The notes under the pieces are model-generated. The model saw nothing but the letters and a program-made list of their open reading frames with translations. It was not told the origin of the DNA and searched no databases. Shown here piece after piece: positions 26,781-35,746 of a stretch of 64,000 bases of DNA (position 1 is the stretch's first letter; the number at the start of each line of letters is the position of its first letter). Source of the DNA: Thermoplasmata archaeon (GTDB lineage Archaea > Thermoplasmatota > Thermoplasmata > Thermoplasmatales > GCA-001856825); NCBI GenBank assembly GCA_021816725.1, contig JAKAXD010000001.1:186001-250000 (forward strand), read 5' to 3'. Made by a program: the position numbers and the translations under genes.

Positions 26781-26790
26781 AAAATATATA
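26781..26790 (+). promoter_or_regulatory. TATA box of the second pilin-like gene
   Basis: AAAATATATA lies about 53 nt before the ATG at 26839, predicting a transcript start near 26810 and a leader of about 29 nt. The leader carries a Shine-Dalgarno-like AAAGGAG 6 nt before the ATG, unlike the mostly leaderless genes around it. Confidence 0.5.
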
Positions 26791-26838
26791 TCCATTTTAG
26801 GCATTTCTTTTTACTCTTGGACAACTAAAGGAGAAGAA

Positions 26839-27393
26839 ATGAAAGAAGTCATAAGGAGAACTCATAGAAAGATTTGGTCCCTTCACATTGAAAAGGACGA
26901 GGCGGTATCTCCTGTTATAGCTACGATTCTAATGGTTGCAGTAACTGTTGTACTTGCGGCAGCAGTATATCTGCTGGTGTCATACTATAGCCCTGGGCCA
27001 GGACCATTAGTAGGAAGCCTTACTGAGGAATCATCAAGCGCCAACTCTACTACGCTGTTATTAACGTTAGCTTCTCCGACCGTTCTTAAGAATCCCTCGA
27101 ATTTTCATCTCCAAATACTGAATGACAGTTCAACAGGTATAGGCTGGACAATAGTGAATGCGACAATAACCAATCCAGACGGATCAGTTCTTTACATGAA
27201 TACATTCACAAGCAGCGGGAATGTGTGGACTTCCAATGGAGCTATACCCGTCAATGGTGCCACATCAATTGAATCCGGGGCATTTATCTTTATAGTGTTC
27301 CACACGACTGGAAAACCAGTTAATCTCTCAGATTTCAAGGTAGTCATAAACTACAATGGCACGACAGGGTCAATCACTGCGGCACTTAGTTAA
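26839..27393 (+). CDS. Archaeal type IV pilin/archaellin-like protein
   Basis: 184 residues. A basic leader of about 20 residues precedes the prepilin-type junction KDEAVSPVIAT and a hydrophobic helix (ILMVAVTVVLAAAVYLLVSYY), the hallmark of the archaeal pilin N-domain. The mature part is a small beta-rich domain with several N-x-S/T sites. Size and layout suit a major pilin subunit or adhesin. It has its own promoter and ribosome-binding site. No assembly machinery is nearby. Confidence 0.85.
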   Translation: MKEVIRRTHRKIWSLHIEKDEAVSPVIATILMVAVTVVLAAAVYLLVSYYSPGPGPLVGSLTEESSSANSTTLLLTLASPTVLKNPSNFHLQILNDSSTGIGWTIVNATITNPDGSVLYMNTFTSSGNVWTSNGAIPVNGATSIESGAFIFIVFHTTGKPVNLSDFKVVINYNGTTGSITAALS

Positions 27394-27462
27394 CTGCGCG
27401 GATGGTCGAACTTAAGGGAAACATTGAAAAAGGTCTATAGCCATACCCATCTTTGAAAGGAG

Positions 27463-28368
27463 ATGTACTATATTACGGAAAGGGAAGTTTCAGATAATTT
27501 GGATATGAAAGCTGCAGTTGGACTGATAAGGGAAGCTTTTGAGGAGTATTATAAAGGAAATGCTGGAGCGGATCCACGTCAAAGAACGTATTCAGGCCCT
27601 GCAGTTCTAAGCACCATGCCTGCTTTTATGAATAAATACCAAATATCAGGCCTTAAATCATACATTGGGACAAAGAATGGTGCAAAGTTCGTAGTTTTGC
27701 TGTTCGATACGGAGTCAACCGATCTCCTAGCGGTGGTAGAAGCGGAAAAACTTGGACAGATCAGGACAGGGGCGGTAACTGCATTAGCAACATCAATACT
27801 CCATGACAAATGTTCTGTATTCACTTTAATCGGCTCAGGATTTCAAGCGGAGACGCAGCTCGAAGGAATTCTGAGTGTTTCTGACCCCATTGAAATAAGG
27901 GTGTATTCAAGGACAGCATCTCATAGCAAGAGTTTCGCTCAAAGAATGAGCAAGAAATTTGGCCGGGAAATTAAGGACTATAGTGACTTAGGCAAGGCAC
28001 TTTACAATGCAGATGTAATTACTTGCATTACTTCATCCTACGAGCCTATAATTAAGGACCTTTCATTCTCGGGAAGGTACCACCTTAACATTGCGGGTTC
28101 TAACATCCTCGCTAGAAGAGAGGTTTCTGAAGCAGTGATTAGGGATGCCAACCTTGTAGTAGTTGAGCACCTGGAACAGGCGCTTAGAGAGTCCTCAGAG
28201 ATTTCAGACTTCGTCAATGGAGGTGGTAAGCCAGTTGAGTTTAAGGAGGTAGTGGGTGAAAGTCAAAAATTCAGCCATTTAAGAAAGACAATTTTCAAGA
28301 CGATGGGAATAGGACTGGAGGACATTATCTGCGCTTGGTACGTGCTGGATAAAATGAATCTGGTATGA
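27463..28368 (+). CDS. Ornithine cyclodeaminase / mu-crystallin family reductase
   Basis: 301 residues. Family features: an N-terminal domain with STMPAF and KSYIGTKNGAKFVVLLFDTES, the segment EAEKLGQIRTGAVTALAT, and a Rossmann nucleotide site LIGSGFQAETQ followed by IEIRVYSRT. Members include ornithine cyclodeaminase, alanine dehydrogenase and delta-1-pyrroline-2-carboxylate reductase. The next gene is an FAD amino-acid oxidoreductase, which fits an imino-acid reductase working with an amino-acid dehydrogenase. A TATA-like GTCTATA about 25 nt upstream supports the ATG at 27463. Confidence 0.88.
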   Translation: MYYITEREVSDNLDMKAAVGLIREAFEEYYKGNAGADPRQRTYSGPAVLSTMPAFMNKYQISGLKSYIGTKNGAKFVVLLFDTESTDLLAVVEAEKLGQIRTGAVTALATSILHDKCSVFTLIGSGFQAETQLEGILSVSDPIEIRVYSRTASHSKSFAQRMSKKFGREIKDYSDLGKALYNADVITCITSSYEPIIKDLSFSGRYHLNIAGSNILARREVSEAVIRDANLVVVEHLEQALRESSEISDFVNGGGKPVEFKEVVGESQKFSHLRKTIFKTMGIGLEDIICAWYVLDKMNLV

Positions 28369-28438
28369 CTTAAGGGCACCCTATTCACTCAACCCCCTTA
28401 TTGATTCCTTAAATAACCGCAAGCAATCCGTGGTGCAC

Positions 28439-29701
28439 ATGCAAAAGTACGATCTGTTGATCGTTGGGGCTGGCGTGACTGGTCTATCGTCAGCTTATCA
28501 CATAAAGAAGGACAATCCCGACTTGAACATCTGTATCGTTGACAAATGGAGCACCTATGCCCAGGGGAATACTGCAAAGAGCGATGCAGCATTCAGAGAT
28601 GTTTTTACGTCTGATACTAACTACAAACTAGCCTCCTCGTCAATATCATTTTACAAATCTATCCAGGCAGGTGGATTCAACCTTGGGATGCATTTTAACG
28701 GTTACCTCTTTCTAATGAATCATAGGAATTTAAATTCTCCAGCAGTGCAGAGCCTCTTGAGGAAGGTGAAATCCAAGGTATTAAGCAGGGAAGAAATTTC
28801 TGAGTTAGGGATAAAAACTGACCCCGATCCAGAGGCAGCTAAAATAATGGGGTTAAGGAATATAGATGGTGGCTTTGTCGGGGAGAACTGTGGCATAATG
28901 GAGCCTGACTTGCTTGCTTCTTATTACGTTAAAGAGCTGGAGAGTATGGGAGTTGAATTCAGGTACAACACGCTTGCGACAAGATTAAACCTCTCCCCAA
29001 GTTCAAAGTTAAATTTCCCCGGTGAGCCATTCATTTGGCAGGACAAGATTATCGAGTCCGTTGAAACAAAATCCGGTGAATTATTTGCTGATCATTTCCT
29101 GCTTGCAACAGATGTATGGACCAGCGACCTTACCAGTCCTCTTGGAATAGATCCATTCATTCAGCCAAAGAAGGTCCAGGTATTCCAGGTGCAGGGTAAT
29201 GGCATCGTAGAAATGATCAGGAGAAAGGTAACGGGTGAAGAAGACATATTCCCTTTCACTATCCTTCCAGGTCCATCCATTGATCTCAGGCCAGACCCTA
29301 AATCCAGGACTTTCTGGGTATCATATAGCGAGGGAATAGGAAGAGGATTCTCCCTCGAGGAAAATCCGATGGCTGAATCGGACTATTATTCAAACAATCT
29401 ATACCCAGTGCTAAGGGAATACATTCCCGCAATTGAGGATTCGAGGATTATGTCTAGTTGGGCTGGGTACTACTCAATGAACAACATGGATGGCACATAT
29501 GTTCTTGAGAGGAATATGAATCTCTCAGTTGTCACTGGCAGCAGCGGAAGTGGTATTATGAAGGCAGATGCGGCAGGCAGACTCGCATCTTCCCTGTACT
29601 CTGGAAAGGAAAAGGCAAAATTATACGGCGGTACTGAAATCAGAGTTTCAAACTTGGGTATCTCAACCAGAAGGGTGGATCAGGAGACCCTCATAATCTG
29701 A
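28439..29701 (+). CDS. FAD-dependent amino-acid oxidoreductase (DAO family)
   Basis: About 420 residues. The FAD-binding site VGAGVTGLSSAYHI begins at about residue 8, with the ribose-binding acid in CIVDKW, and the C-terminal FAD contact is GSSGSGIMKADAAGRLAS. The layout matches sarcosine oxidase, glycine oxidase and D-amino-acid or proline dehydrogenases. Two GTG codons lie just upstream (28430), but a TTAAATA box at 28409-28415 places the ATG at 28439 at a leaderless distance. It lies downstream of the ornithine cyclodeaminase-like gene and 20 nt before the hydrolase gene. Confidence 0.87.
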   Translation: MQKYDLLIVGAGVTGLSSAYHIKKDNPDLNICIVDKWSTYAQGNTAKSDAAFRDVFTSDTNYKLASSSISFYKSIQAGGFNLGMHFNGYLFLMNHRNLNSPAVQSLLRKVKSKVLSREEISELGIKTDPDPEAAKIMGLRNIDGGFVGENCGIMEPDLLASYYVKELESMGVEFRYNTLATRLNLSPSSKLNFPGEPFIWQDKIIESVETKSGELFADHFLLATDVWTSDLTSPLGIDPFIQPKKVQVFQVQGNGIVEMIRRKVTGEEDIFPFTILPGPSIDLRPDPKSRTFWVSYSEGIGRGFSLEENPMAESDYYSNNLYPVLREYIPAIEDSRIMSSWAGYYSMNNMDGTYVLERNMNLSVVTGSSGSGIMKADAAGRLASSLYSGKEKAKLYGGTEIRVSNLGISTRRVDQETLII

Positions 29702-29721
29702 GAAAGAACCAGAAATTATAC

Positions 29722-30756
29722 TTGAAAATCTACATACCACAAAGGATATTCACACTACTACCATTCTACCTTATGCCACTATTGAATAGGAAGTTGCCTT
29801 TTGAAGTGGAGAGATTTACAATTAATGGCAGAAGTTTGAGGGGAAACCCCCTCAATGATCCAGTGGAAAGAGATGTCATCGTGCTGGAAAGGAACGTTAA
29901 TGACAAAACTCCAGCACTTATAGGATTAGCAGGATTCTTCGGAAGTTCAGTGAGTTTCCTTAATAGGTCCTATAGCAGTCATGATTTTTTTAGGGCACTT
30001 GAAAGGATTTCTGAAAGGAAGTCTAGCTCATTCCTTATATTTCTACCAGATACGATGACATCCTACTTCGGCAACCAGTATGTGAATTCAACTGCAGTAG
30101 GTAATTATGAGGACTTCATCGTTAAGGATGTACTAAATTTCATAAATAGTAAGTATGGTAGGAGAAAGGTGGGTCTCTTCGGGAAATCGTCAGGTGGCTT
30201 TGGCTCATACAACCTCGCCTCAAGACATCCCGATGTTTTTGACGGTTTCATAGATGTTTCTGGTGATTCAGGATTTGAGTATTGCTATCTTAAGGACTTT
30301 CCAGATACTATCTCTAAGCTGGAAGGTACGACAATCAAAAAGTTTATTAAACATTTCAATGAAAAACCACGCCCAGACAATTCTGAACTTGGTGCGATGA
30401 ATACGATTGCTATGGCAGCCTTCTACTCTCCAAACGGAATGACAGGAATAGGGTTCGACCTTCCATTCAGCACTAAGTACCATACATTTAGAGAAGATGT
30501 CTGGGAGAGGTGGTTGGAATTCGACCCGTTAAGGAACATTGAAGAAAGGATTGATAACATTAGGGAGCAGAAAGTGATACTACAGGTGGGGAAGAGGGAC
30601 GAATTTTCCATTAACATTGGCATGAAAGGGATGAGCAGTCTCTTGACAAAGAATAAGATTAAGCACGAATACAGGGAGTATGACGAAGGACATTTTGGAA
30701 TAGAGTACCTATACGAGGATTCTATTCCATCCTTATTGGGTGCACTCCAGGCCTGA
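29722..30756 (+). CDS. Alpha/beta-hydrolase-fold esterase-like protein
   Basis: 344 residues. Visible catalytic elements are a nucleophile elbow GKSSGG (Ser near residue 156), an acid in KRDEFS and the late histidine in DEGHFGIEY. This resembles the esterase D-like branch. The frame opens with TTG at 29722, 20 nt after the oxidoreductase stop; an internal ATG (MPLLNRK, residue 18) is an alternative start. It forms an apparent operon with the two upstream genes. The substrate is unknown; de-esterification or hydrolysis of an amino-acid derivative would fit the context. Confidence 0.78.
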   Translation: MKIYIPQRIFTLLPFYLMPLLNRKLPFEVERFTINGRSLRGNPLNDPVERDVIVLERNVNDKTPALIGLAGFFGSSVSFLNRSYSSHDFFRALERISERKSSSFLIFLPDTMTSYFGNQYVNSTAVGNYEDFIVKDVLNFINSKYGRRKVGLFGKSSGGFGSYNLASRHPDVFDGFIDVSGDSGFEYCYLKDFPDTISKLEGTTIKKFIKHFNEKPRPDNSELGAMNTIAMAAFYSPNGMTGIGFDLPFSTKYHTFREDVWERWLEFDPLRNIEERIDNIREQKVILQVGKRDEFSINIGMKGMSSLLTKNKIKHEYREYDEGHFGIEYLYEDSIPSLLGALQA

Positions 30757-30785
30757 TTCGGTGTGGGAAAGCATCCGGTCAGCAA

Positions 30786-31223
30786 TCACATATATTTGTC
30801 CATCAACTCATTGAGTTTCTTCAGCGTTTCCTTCAGTTCAGTAAGGTCTTCCTTAGTCATATTCCTGAATAAAGATTCGATGCTCCTGTTCTTCAGTTTT
30901 TCCATTTCTCTGCACTTTTCCATTCCCTTTGCAGTAAGCTTGACTACGTAGCTCCTCCTGTCTGGCCCCCTCTTCCTTTTTACCAGTTTAAGGTTCTCAA
31001 GACTATCTACAGAAGCCGTTATCAGAGCATTTGATAAACCTGTGGAGTCAGAAAGATCACTCATTGTCTGTTCCCCTGACTTCTCACAGATCTTGTTCAA
31101 CACGTAGAATTCACTCGAGTTTATGTCTTTCAGGTTAGTATTGATCTCGTCCAATATCTTTCTTCTAAGTTTTCTGAGTGATGTCAGTTGGTCAAGTAAC
31201 ATCGCATATTCGTTCTTCATCAC
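30786..31223 (-). CDS. MarR-family transcriptional regulator
   Basis: 145 residues with the MarR winged helix: INSSEFYVLNKICEKSGEQTMSDLSDSTGLSNALITASVDSLENLKLVKRKRGPDRRSYVVKLTAKG, including the DRR-containing wing. Flanking helices provide the dimer interface. Its start overlaps the stop of the upstream MFS exporter gene by 4 nt, so it is the second gene of that operon and very probably regulates it in response to an exported aromatic or toxic compound. Confidence 0.88.
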   Translation of the reverse strand: MMKNEYAMLLDQLTSLRKLRRKILDEINTNLKDINSSEFYVLNKICEKSGEQTMSDLSDSTGLSNALITASVDSLENLKLVKRKRGPDRRSYVVKLTAKGMEKCREMEKLKNRSIESLFRNMTKEDLTELKETLKKLNELMDKYM

Positions 31224-32962
31224 TTACTCCCATGACCGGGTGACGGATCACTGGTTGGAGTCTCGATGTTTTGCTTAACCTCGGTCTTACTTGCTTCCTT
31301 TACTTTAGTATACCCTTCACCATGGACATATCTTCCACCGCTAAGGGCGGAAAGAATTGCTCCTGCAACTGACATCGCTATGGCGACGTAAAGCGAATCC
31401 CTTAGACCAATTATGAATGATGGGCCTATGGAACTGGGGAAGAATGTAAGTGACATCAGGGATTTTAGTGCAGCGGGAGGTATCAGGTTCAGCATGGATG
31501 CAGGGAAACTTGCAGCGGGATTAATTCCTAGAAATGCAGCAAACAAGGCTCCGGATGGTGGAATCTGGGATATTGCTGAAGCTAATGCTCGAGGGAGACC
31601 TATAGATAAAGAGGTTTGATAAAGCGATGCAGGGAGTTTGTCTGAGAAAATTGTTATGGCTATTGAGAAGAACACCGCCATACTGATTGTCTGTCCTATG
31701 TTATTGAATGTAGTCCTCATACCGCTCCCTGCTCCTCTGCTCTCTTCGGGAAGTGAATTCATTACAGCGGTAGTATTGGGTGCAGCAAACAAGCCGCTTC
31801 CTATTCCATTCAGTAGCAGTATTAATTCAAACTGCCACAAATTGAAATTGTATGGAAGCCTAGTCAGGAGATATAGAGAAATGGCAACGATGATCATACC
31901 TGCGGTTGCAAAAGTACGAGCTCCGTATTTATCTGTCAGTATTCCACCTATTGGTCCTAGTGCAATGAACCCGGCCATCATGGGAACCATATATACCCCA
32001 GCCCAGAAAGGGGTCGAAGAATATGATATTCCGTGCAGGGGCAGGTAGATTCCCTGCAGCCAGATAATTACCAGAAACATTATTGCCCCCCTCCCAAGGG
32101 AGGACATGAAGTTCGCCATGTTCCCATAATTGAATGCTCTGATTCTGAACAGGCTAAGATTGAAAAGTGGATATTTTACTCTCATCTCGATAAAGATGAA
32201 AGCAATGAGAAGAATTATTCCTGCAATGAAAGATGCTATGACCCAAGGGTTGTACCATCCCATTGCAGATGTTTTGTACGGCACAAGCGCATAAGTAAAG
32301 CCCAAACTGATAAGGACCAGTCCTCCGCCAAGTCCTATGTTTCCCGCTATGTCCATAGGAACCTTTTCCCTCTTCTTTATCTGCTTGAGCTTGAAGACAG
32401 ACCATAAGGACCCAGCCACGGCAAACGGAATGTTTACTATGAATACAAGATGCCAGTTTGCAGAAGCAAGTAGTCCACCTGCAATAAGGCCTATCAGCGA
32501 TCCAGTAATGAAAGAAATCTGATTGATTCCAAGTGCTCTTCCCCTCTCATTTGGTCCAAAGGAATCAGTTATTAGCGCAGTGCTGTTTACCATAAGCAGT
32601 CCTCCGCCCACCGCCTGAACCATCCTGAATCCAATGAGCAACAATGCGCCAGTATTGCCGGAATTATCCGGTATTATCGATAACAGGATAGAGCCAGCGG
32701 TAAATATGAGAAAACCAAGGGTGTAAAGTTTTGTTCTTCCATATATGTCTGAAAGACGCCCAAATGTCACAAGGAGTGTTGCCAAGACAATACTGTAACC
32801 CATCATGACCCAGAGGAGCATAATGAATTCCCCTGACGCCGTAGGATCAATGTTCAATCCACGAAAGATTGTTGGGAGTGAAATCAGAACAATTGTCATG
32901 TTAATTGAGGCCATCAGGCCACCAAGAGTAGTATTAACTAGGACTGTCCACTTGTATTCCAT
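31220..32962 (-). CDS. MFS multidrug transporter, 14-TM DHA2 type
   Basis: 580 residues, about 14 hydrophobic segments. Motif A is seen as GRLSDIYGRTKLY after TM2 and motif C-like GSLIGLIAGGLL in TM5. The C-terminal cytoplasmic tail is acidic/basic and low complexity (KTEVKQNIETPTSDPSPG). Drug:proton antiport is the family role. First gene of an operon with the MarR regulator. Confidence 0.9.
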   Translation of the reverse strand: MEYKWTVLVNTTLGGLMASINMTIVLISLPTIFRGLNIDPTASGEFIMLLWVMMGYSIVLATLLVTFGRLSDIYGRTKLYTLGFLIFTAGSILLSIIPDNSGNTGALLLIGFRMVQAVGGGLLMVNSTALITDSFGPNERGRALGINQISFITGSLIGLIAGGLLASANWHLVFIVNIPFAVAGSLWSVFKLKQIKKREKVPMDIAGNIGLGGGLVLISLGFTYALVPYKTSAMGWYNPWVIASFIAGIILLIAFIFIEMRVKYPLFNLSLFRIRAFNYGNMANFMSSLGRGAIMFLVIIWLQGIYLPLHGISYSSTPFWAGVYMVPMMAGFIALGPIGGILTDKYGARTFATAGMIIVAISLYLLTRLPYNFNLWQFELILLLNGIGSGLFAAPNTTAVMNSLPEESRGAGSGMRTTFNNIGQTISMAVFFSIAITIFSDKLPASLYQTSLSIGLPRALASAISQIPPSGALFAAFLGINPAASFPASMLNLIPPAALKSLMSLTFFPSSIGPSFIIGLRDSLYVAIAMSVAGAILSALSGGRYVHGEGYTKVKEASKTEVKQNIETPTSDPSPGHGSK

Positions 32963-33105
32963 TTACACGAAAGTTATTTCAGTAATAAAAGTTTTAGTGT
33001 TGAAGTATTTAAGTGGCCTGAAAAAGCTATAGGTTAATATGAGGTGACTGGGAGTTACAGCTACAATTCAAAAAGATATTATTTCTTGGTGCGTAATATC
33101 TTGCC

Positions 33106-33921
33106 ATGGAAGAAGTCCAGAAGATAGTCTCCCAGCTTAGGCGTGATTACGTTCACGGTTCTTCGTGGTACTTTGAAAAGATCGCCAATTTGATTGCTGG
33201 GATTACCAAAGGGGACCTAAAATTACTAGTAGGTTCAATAGGTTCCATTCGCCCGGGAATGGCCAGCATTTCAAACATTGAGTTCGTTTTGAGGACAACT
33301 AGGATTGACTCAGATGATGATTTGAGGGGGATTGGTAAATCAATGCTAGACTATAAAAACAGGGCAACGGAACGTTTGATTTCTGAGGTCAGGAAGGTCA
33401 AAATTAAGAGTGCGATGAGTATAAGCTACAGTAGTGCAGTAAGAGCTTTTATCGAGGGTACTGAATTGGAGGAATTAGTGCTGCTCGAATCCAGACCTGG
33501 AAATGAGTACAAAGTCGCCAAGAAAGATTATGGAGCAATATGCAATGTTACGGTGATACCGGACAGTGCCGCATATGCTTACGCGAATTCTGTTGACGCT
33601 GTTGTCATGGGATTTGATGGTTTGTATTCAAACGGTTATCTGGTTAACAAAATAGGTTCAGTTCCTCTATGTTTATCGGCCAGAGAAGCCGGCATAGGCG
33701 TTTATGCTGTTGGAGAATCGTTCAAAGCCTCAAGGGATCCAGTCGGGAGGTTGAAGGAAGGTAAAATTGGAAGGAAGGCTCCCTCTAAAATACCAATATT
33801 TGATCAAGTTCGACTCTCTTTGATCGACAGATTGATCACCGACACGGGTACATTTAGCAGGCCAAATAGAGAGGTGGTCAGATCAATTCACGAATTCTTT
33901 GTTGAAGGAGTTTCTATATAG
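33106..33921 (+). CDS. eIF2B-like / ribose-1,5-bisphosphate isomerase-family protein
   Basis: 271 residues, shorter than the usual 310-330. Seen: the family's GMASISNIEFVLR, SRPGNEY, DSAAYAYANSVDAVVMGFDGLYSNGYLVNKIGSVPLCLSARE, which corresponds to the substrate-site GAD...NG...NKIGT block. Archaeal members are either ribose-1,5-bisphosphate isomerases of AMP salvage or regulatory eIF2B homologues. Length and motif favour the enzyme-like branch, but the catalytic cysteine cannot be assigned with certainty. TATA-like GATATTATTTC lies about 26 nt upstream of the ATG. Confidence 0.75.
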   Translation: MEEVQKIVSQLRRDYVHGSSWYFEKIANLIAGITKGDLKLLVGSIGSIRPGMASISNIEFVLRTTRIDSDDDLRGIGKSMLDYKNRATERLISEVRKVKIKSAMSISYSSAVRAFIEGTELEELVLLESRPGNEYKVAKKDYGAICNVTVIPDSAAYAYANSVDAVVMGFDGLYSNGYLVNKIGSVPLCLSAREAGIGVYAVGESFKASRDPVGRLKEGKIGRKAPSKIPIFDQVRLSLIDRLITDTGTFSRPNREVVRSIHEFFVEGVSI

Positions 33922-33977
33922 GAGGCAGAGGAATGCAAGAAGGAAACGGATAAGACTCGGTCTGTACTGCCATATCC

Positions 33978-34745
33978 ATGAAGGCATGCATCCTAACGAT
34001 CGGAAATGAGATACTAAAAGGAAAGACAGTAAATACAAATGCGGCAGAGATAGGTAGAATGCTTTACTTTTCTGGATATGAGGTTTATCGGGGACTTGTC
34101 GTCCCGGACGTAAAAAAGGAGATTGGCCAAGCTTTCAGGTCCCTTATAGGTATTTGTGATGTGATTGTGTCAACGGGAGGACTTGGACCAACTTTCGACG
34201 ATATGACTATGTCCTCATTTGCAGATGAGTTCAAAATCCCTTTGGAATTGAATGAGGATGTTTACAAGGAGATAAAGACCAGAACGGAAAGTAGGGGAAT
34301 GGAAATGACAAAGGAGCGTGAGAAAATGGCTCTTGTACCAAGGGGTTCAATAATACTAAAAAACGACGTAGGAACTGCACCTGGTATTGAGTACAAAATG
34401 GGGCAAACACGAATTTTTCTTACGCCAGGAGTCCCATCTGAAATGCGGTCTATGCTGAGCTTGATTCAAAAAGAAATTAAGCTAAAGGACAGTTTCTATT
34501 TTGAAGGCTCAGTAGTTATATTGGGGATTTATGAGGCCTCGCTGGCTCCATATGTGACGAAGCTTATGGAGCAGTACGGTGGCAAAGTGTACATAAAGTC
34601 ACACCCTAGTATTAAAAATGGAAAGGAATCATCCCTAGAGGTAGAGGTGTCTGCAAAGTCTGATACCTTGGAGAACTCAAGGAGGATTGTTGGAGAAGTG
34701 CTGGATAAGATAAGATCAATAGAACGAGAAATAAAGTCACATTGA
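33978..34745 (+). CDS. CinA N-terminal-type (molybdopterin-binding-fold) protein
   Basis: 255 residues. The MoCF-biosynthesis/CinA fold is clear from ILTIGNEILKGKTVNTNAAEIGRMLYFSGYEV, VSTGGLGPTFDDMT and FLTPGVPSEM. The C-terminal nicotinamide-mononucleotide amidase domain of bacterial CinA is absent. Bacterial relatives hydrolyse ADP-ribose, so a nucleotide-damage role is possible; a molybdopterin role is less likely in this length class. It lies 56 nt downstream of the eIF2B-like gene on the same strand. Confidence 0.85.
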   Translation: MKACILTIGNEILKGKTVNTNAAEIGRMLYFSGYEVYRGLVVPDVKKEIGQAFRSLIGICDVIVSTGGLGPTFDDMTMSSFADEFKIPLELNEDVYKEIKTRTESRGMEMTKEREKMALVPRGSIILKNDVGTAPGIEYKMGQTRIFLTPGVPSEMRSMLSLIQKEIKLKDSFYFEGSVVILGIYEASLAPYVTKLMEQYGGKVYIKSHPSIKNGKESSLEVEVSAKSDTLENSRRIVGEVLDKIRSIEREIKSH

Positions 34746-34841
34746 GTATACCCTTTTCCCTCAGGTCCCTAGACATCAACTTTTCAAAAAGGCGATTAAT
34801 TTATTGAAGTGTATATGTAATAATAGGCTTTGAAAGATAGC

Positions 34842-35276
34842 TCACCGATCTTCTGGGACATCGTAGTTGCAATATACGTCATTACCATTATTGTTTTCAA
34901 GAAGAGATATTGCCCTATCAATCAATATCAACTTTCTTCCTGTCACTACTGAATCCAGGGTCTCCTCACTTTCGGAAATTGCACTTGCAAGTATGGAATA
35001 TCTTTTTTTCTCTAATTCACTTATTAGCACAGACTTGGCTCTGTCTTTTGCTGTTTCAAAGTCATTGCCTGCAGTTACCTTCTTTATATACAAGAGGTAT
35101 AGAAGGTTAGAGAAGAAAATGTCACTGGCTACTTCGAAGTATCCATTAGTCTTCTTCGAGAACTCTATATTATGCAGCGATATTAGCAGCCTCGAATCTT
35201 CATCGCCCGGATAGGCGTCCTTTCTATATTCCTTCATTAATCTCTCTTTTGAAGCTAATTCCTGAGACGTTGTCAT
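34842..35276 (-). CDS. Small helical protein, unknown function
   Basis: 144 residues, predicted mostly helical and charged (for example KDRAKSVLISELEKKRYSILASAISESEETL). The frame is open further upstream to 35321, but the ATG at 35274-35276 lies one base after the stop of the upstream gene, so that start is preferred. I recognise no family. It forms a two-gene unit with 35278-35715, divergent from cassette A2-B2. Confidence 0.55.
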   Translation of the reverse strand: MTTSQELASKERLMKEYRKDAYPGDEDSRLLISLHNIEFSKKTNGYFEVASDIFFSNLLYLLYIKKVTAGNDFETAKDRAKSVLISELEKKRYSILASAISESEETLDSVVTGRKLILIDRAISLLENNNGNDVYCNYDVPEDR

Positions 35277-35277
35277 T

Positions 35278-35715
35278 TCAAATTGCCCCTCCTTTACATT
35301 TGCTTGCAAGAAACTCAACATAAGAATTATTACTTATACCAAATTCTGAAATGGAATTATGACCTGGTCCTTTATTATACGGTATTCTAAATTCCAGTTT
35401 AGATTTTAAATATAATTTATCGGCTAAACTGAGAAAATCATACCCTTCACTACTAACGTCGCAGTTCCAGGTCTTGTTTACTGACCCGCCGATATGGGGT
35501 ATGCACTGAGAAGTGAGGCTATTGCAGAGGGTAGACCCATCATCTGAAGAGGGGGATATATTCTTCAGAGGGAATCCTTTCCTCCGCCATAGCTCATTTT
35601 CTCCCGTATCCAATACATTATTCTCATTCACCGATATCACGAAGTACTGTGGTGGGTTACTTCGCATCGCCCTCACAGGACTTGTATATTCAGTTTTCAT
35701 TTCCTTTTCAACCAA
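35278..35715 (-). CDS. Cysteine-containing small protein, unknown function
   Basis: 145 residues, no membrane segment, with four cysteines in the middle and end. I recognise no family. The frame opens with TTG at 35713-35715; an ATG at 35698-35700 is an alternative. A TATA-like TTTATCATA (35741-35749, minus strand) is overlapped by the 25-bp palindrome at 35747-35771, so this gene is the one most directly placed to be controlled by that operator. The next gene starts one base after its stop. Confidence 0.5.
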   Translation of the reverse strand: MVEKEMKTEYTSPVRAMRSNPPQYFVISVNENNVLDTGENELWRRKGFPLKNISPSSDDGSTLCNSLTSQCIPHIGGSVNKTWNCDVSSEGYDFLSLADKLYLKSKLEFRIPYNKGPGHNSISEFGISNNSYVEFLASKCKGGAI

Positions 35716-35746
35716 GTAGTCAGTGGGAGGTATTCAATAGTATGAT

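Larger units (their letters stand above)
26043..26838. other. About 800-nt region without an intact gene
   Basis: This stretch between A1 and the second pilin-like gene holds, in order: a possible leader frame and operator for A1 (26030-26260), a 7-bp hairpin (26335-26359), a GC-rich hairpin followed by a T-rich run (26388-26425), a small frame with a good ribosome-binding site broken by one TAG (26574-26735), a perfect 7-bp hairpin just after that frame (26737-26757), and the TATA box and leader of the pilin-like gene. No intact long frame is seen on either strand. It could be a decayed mobile element or a site of small-RNA genes. Confidence 0.5.
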
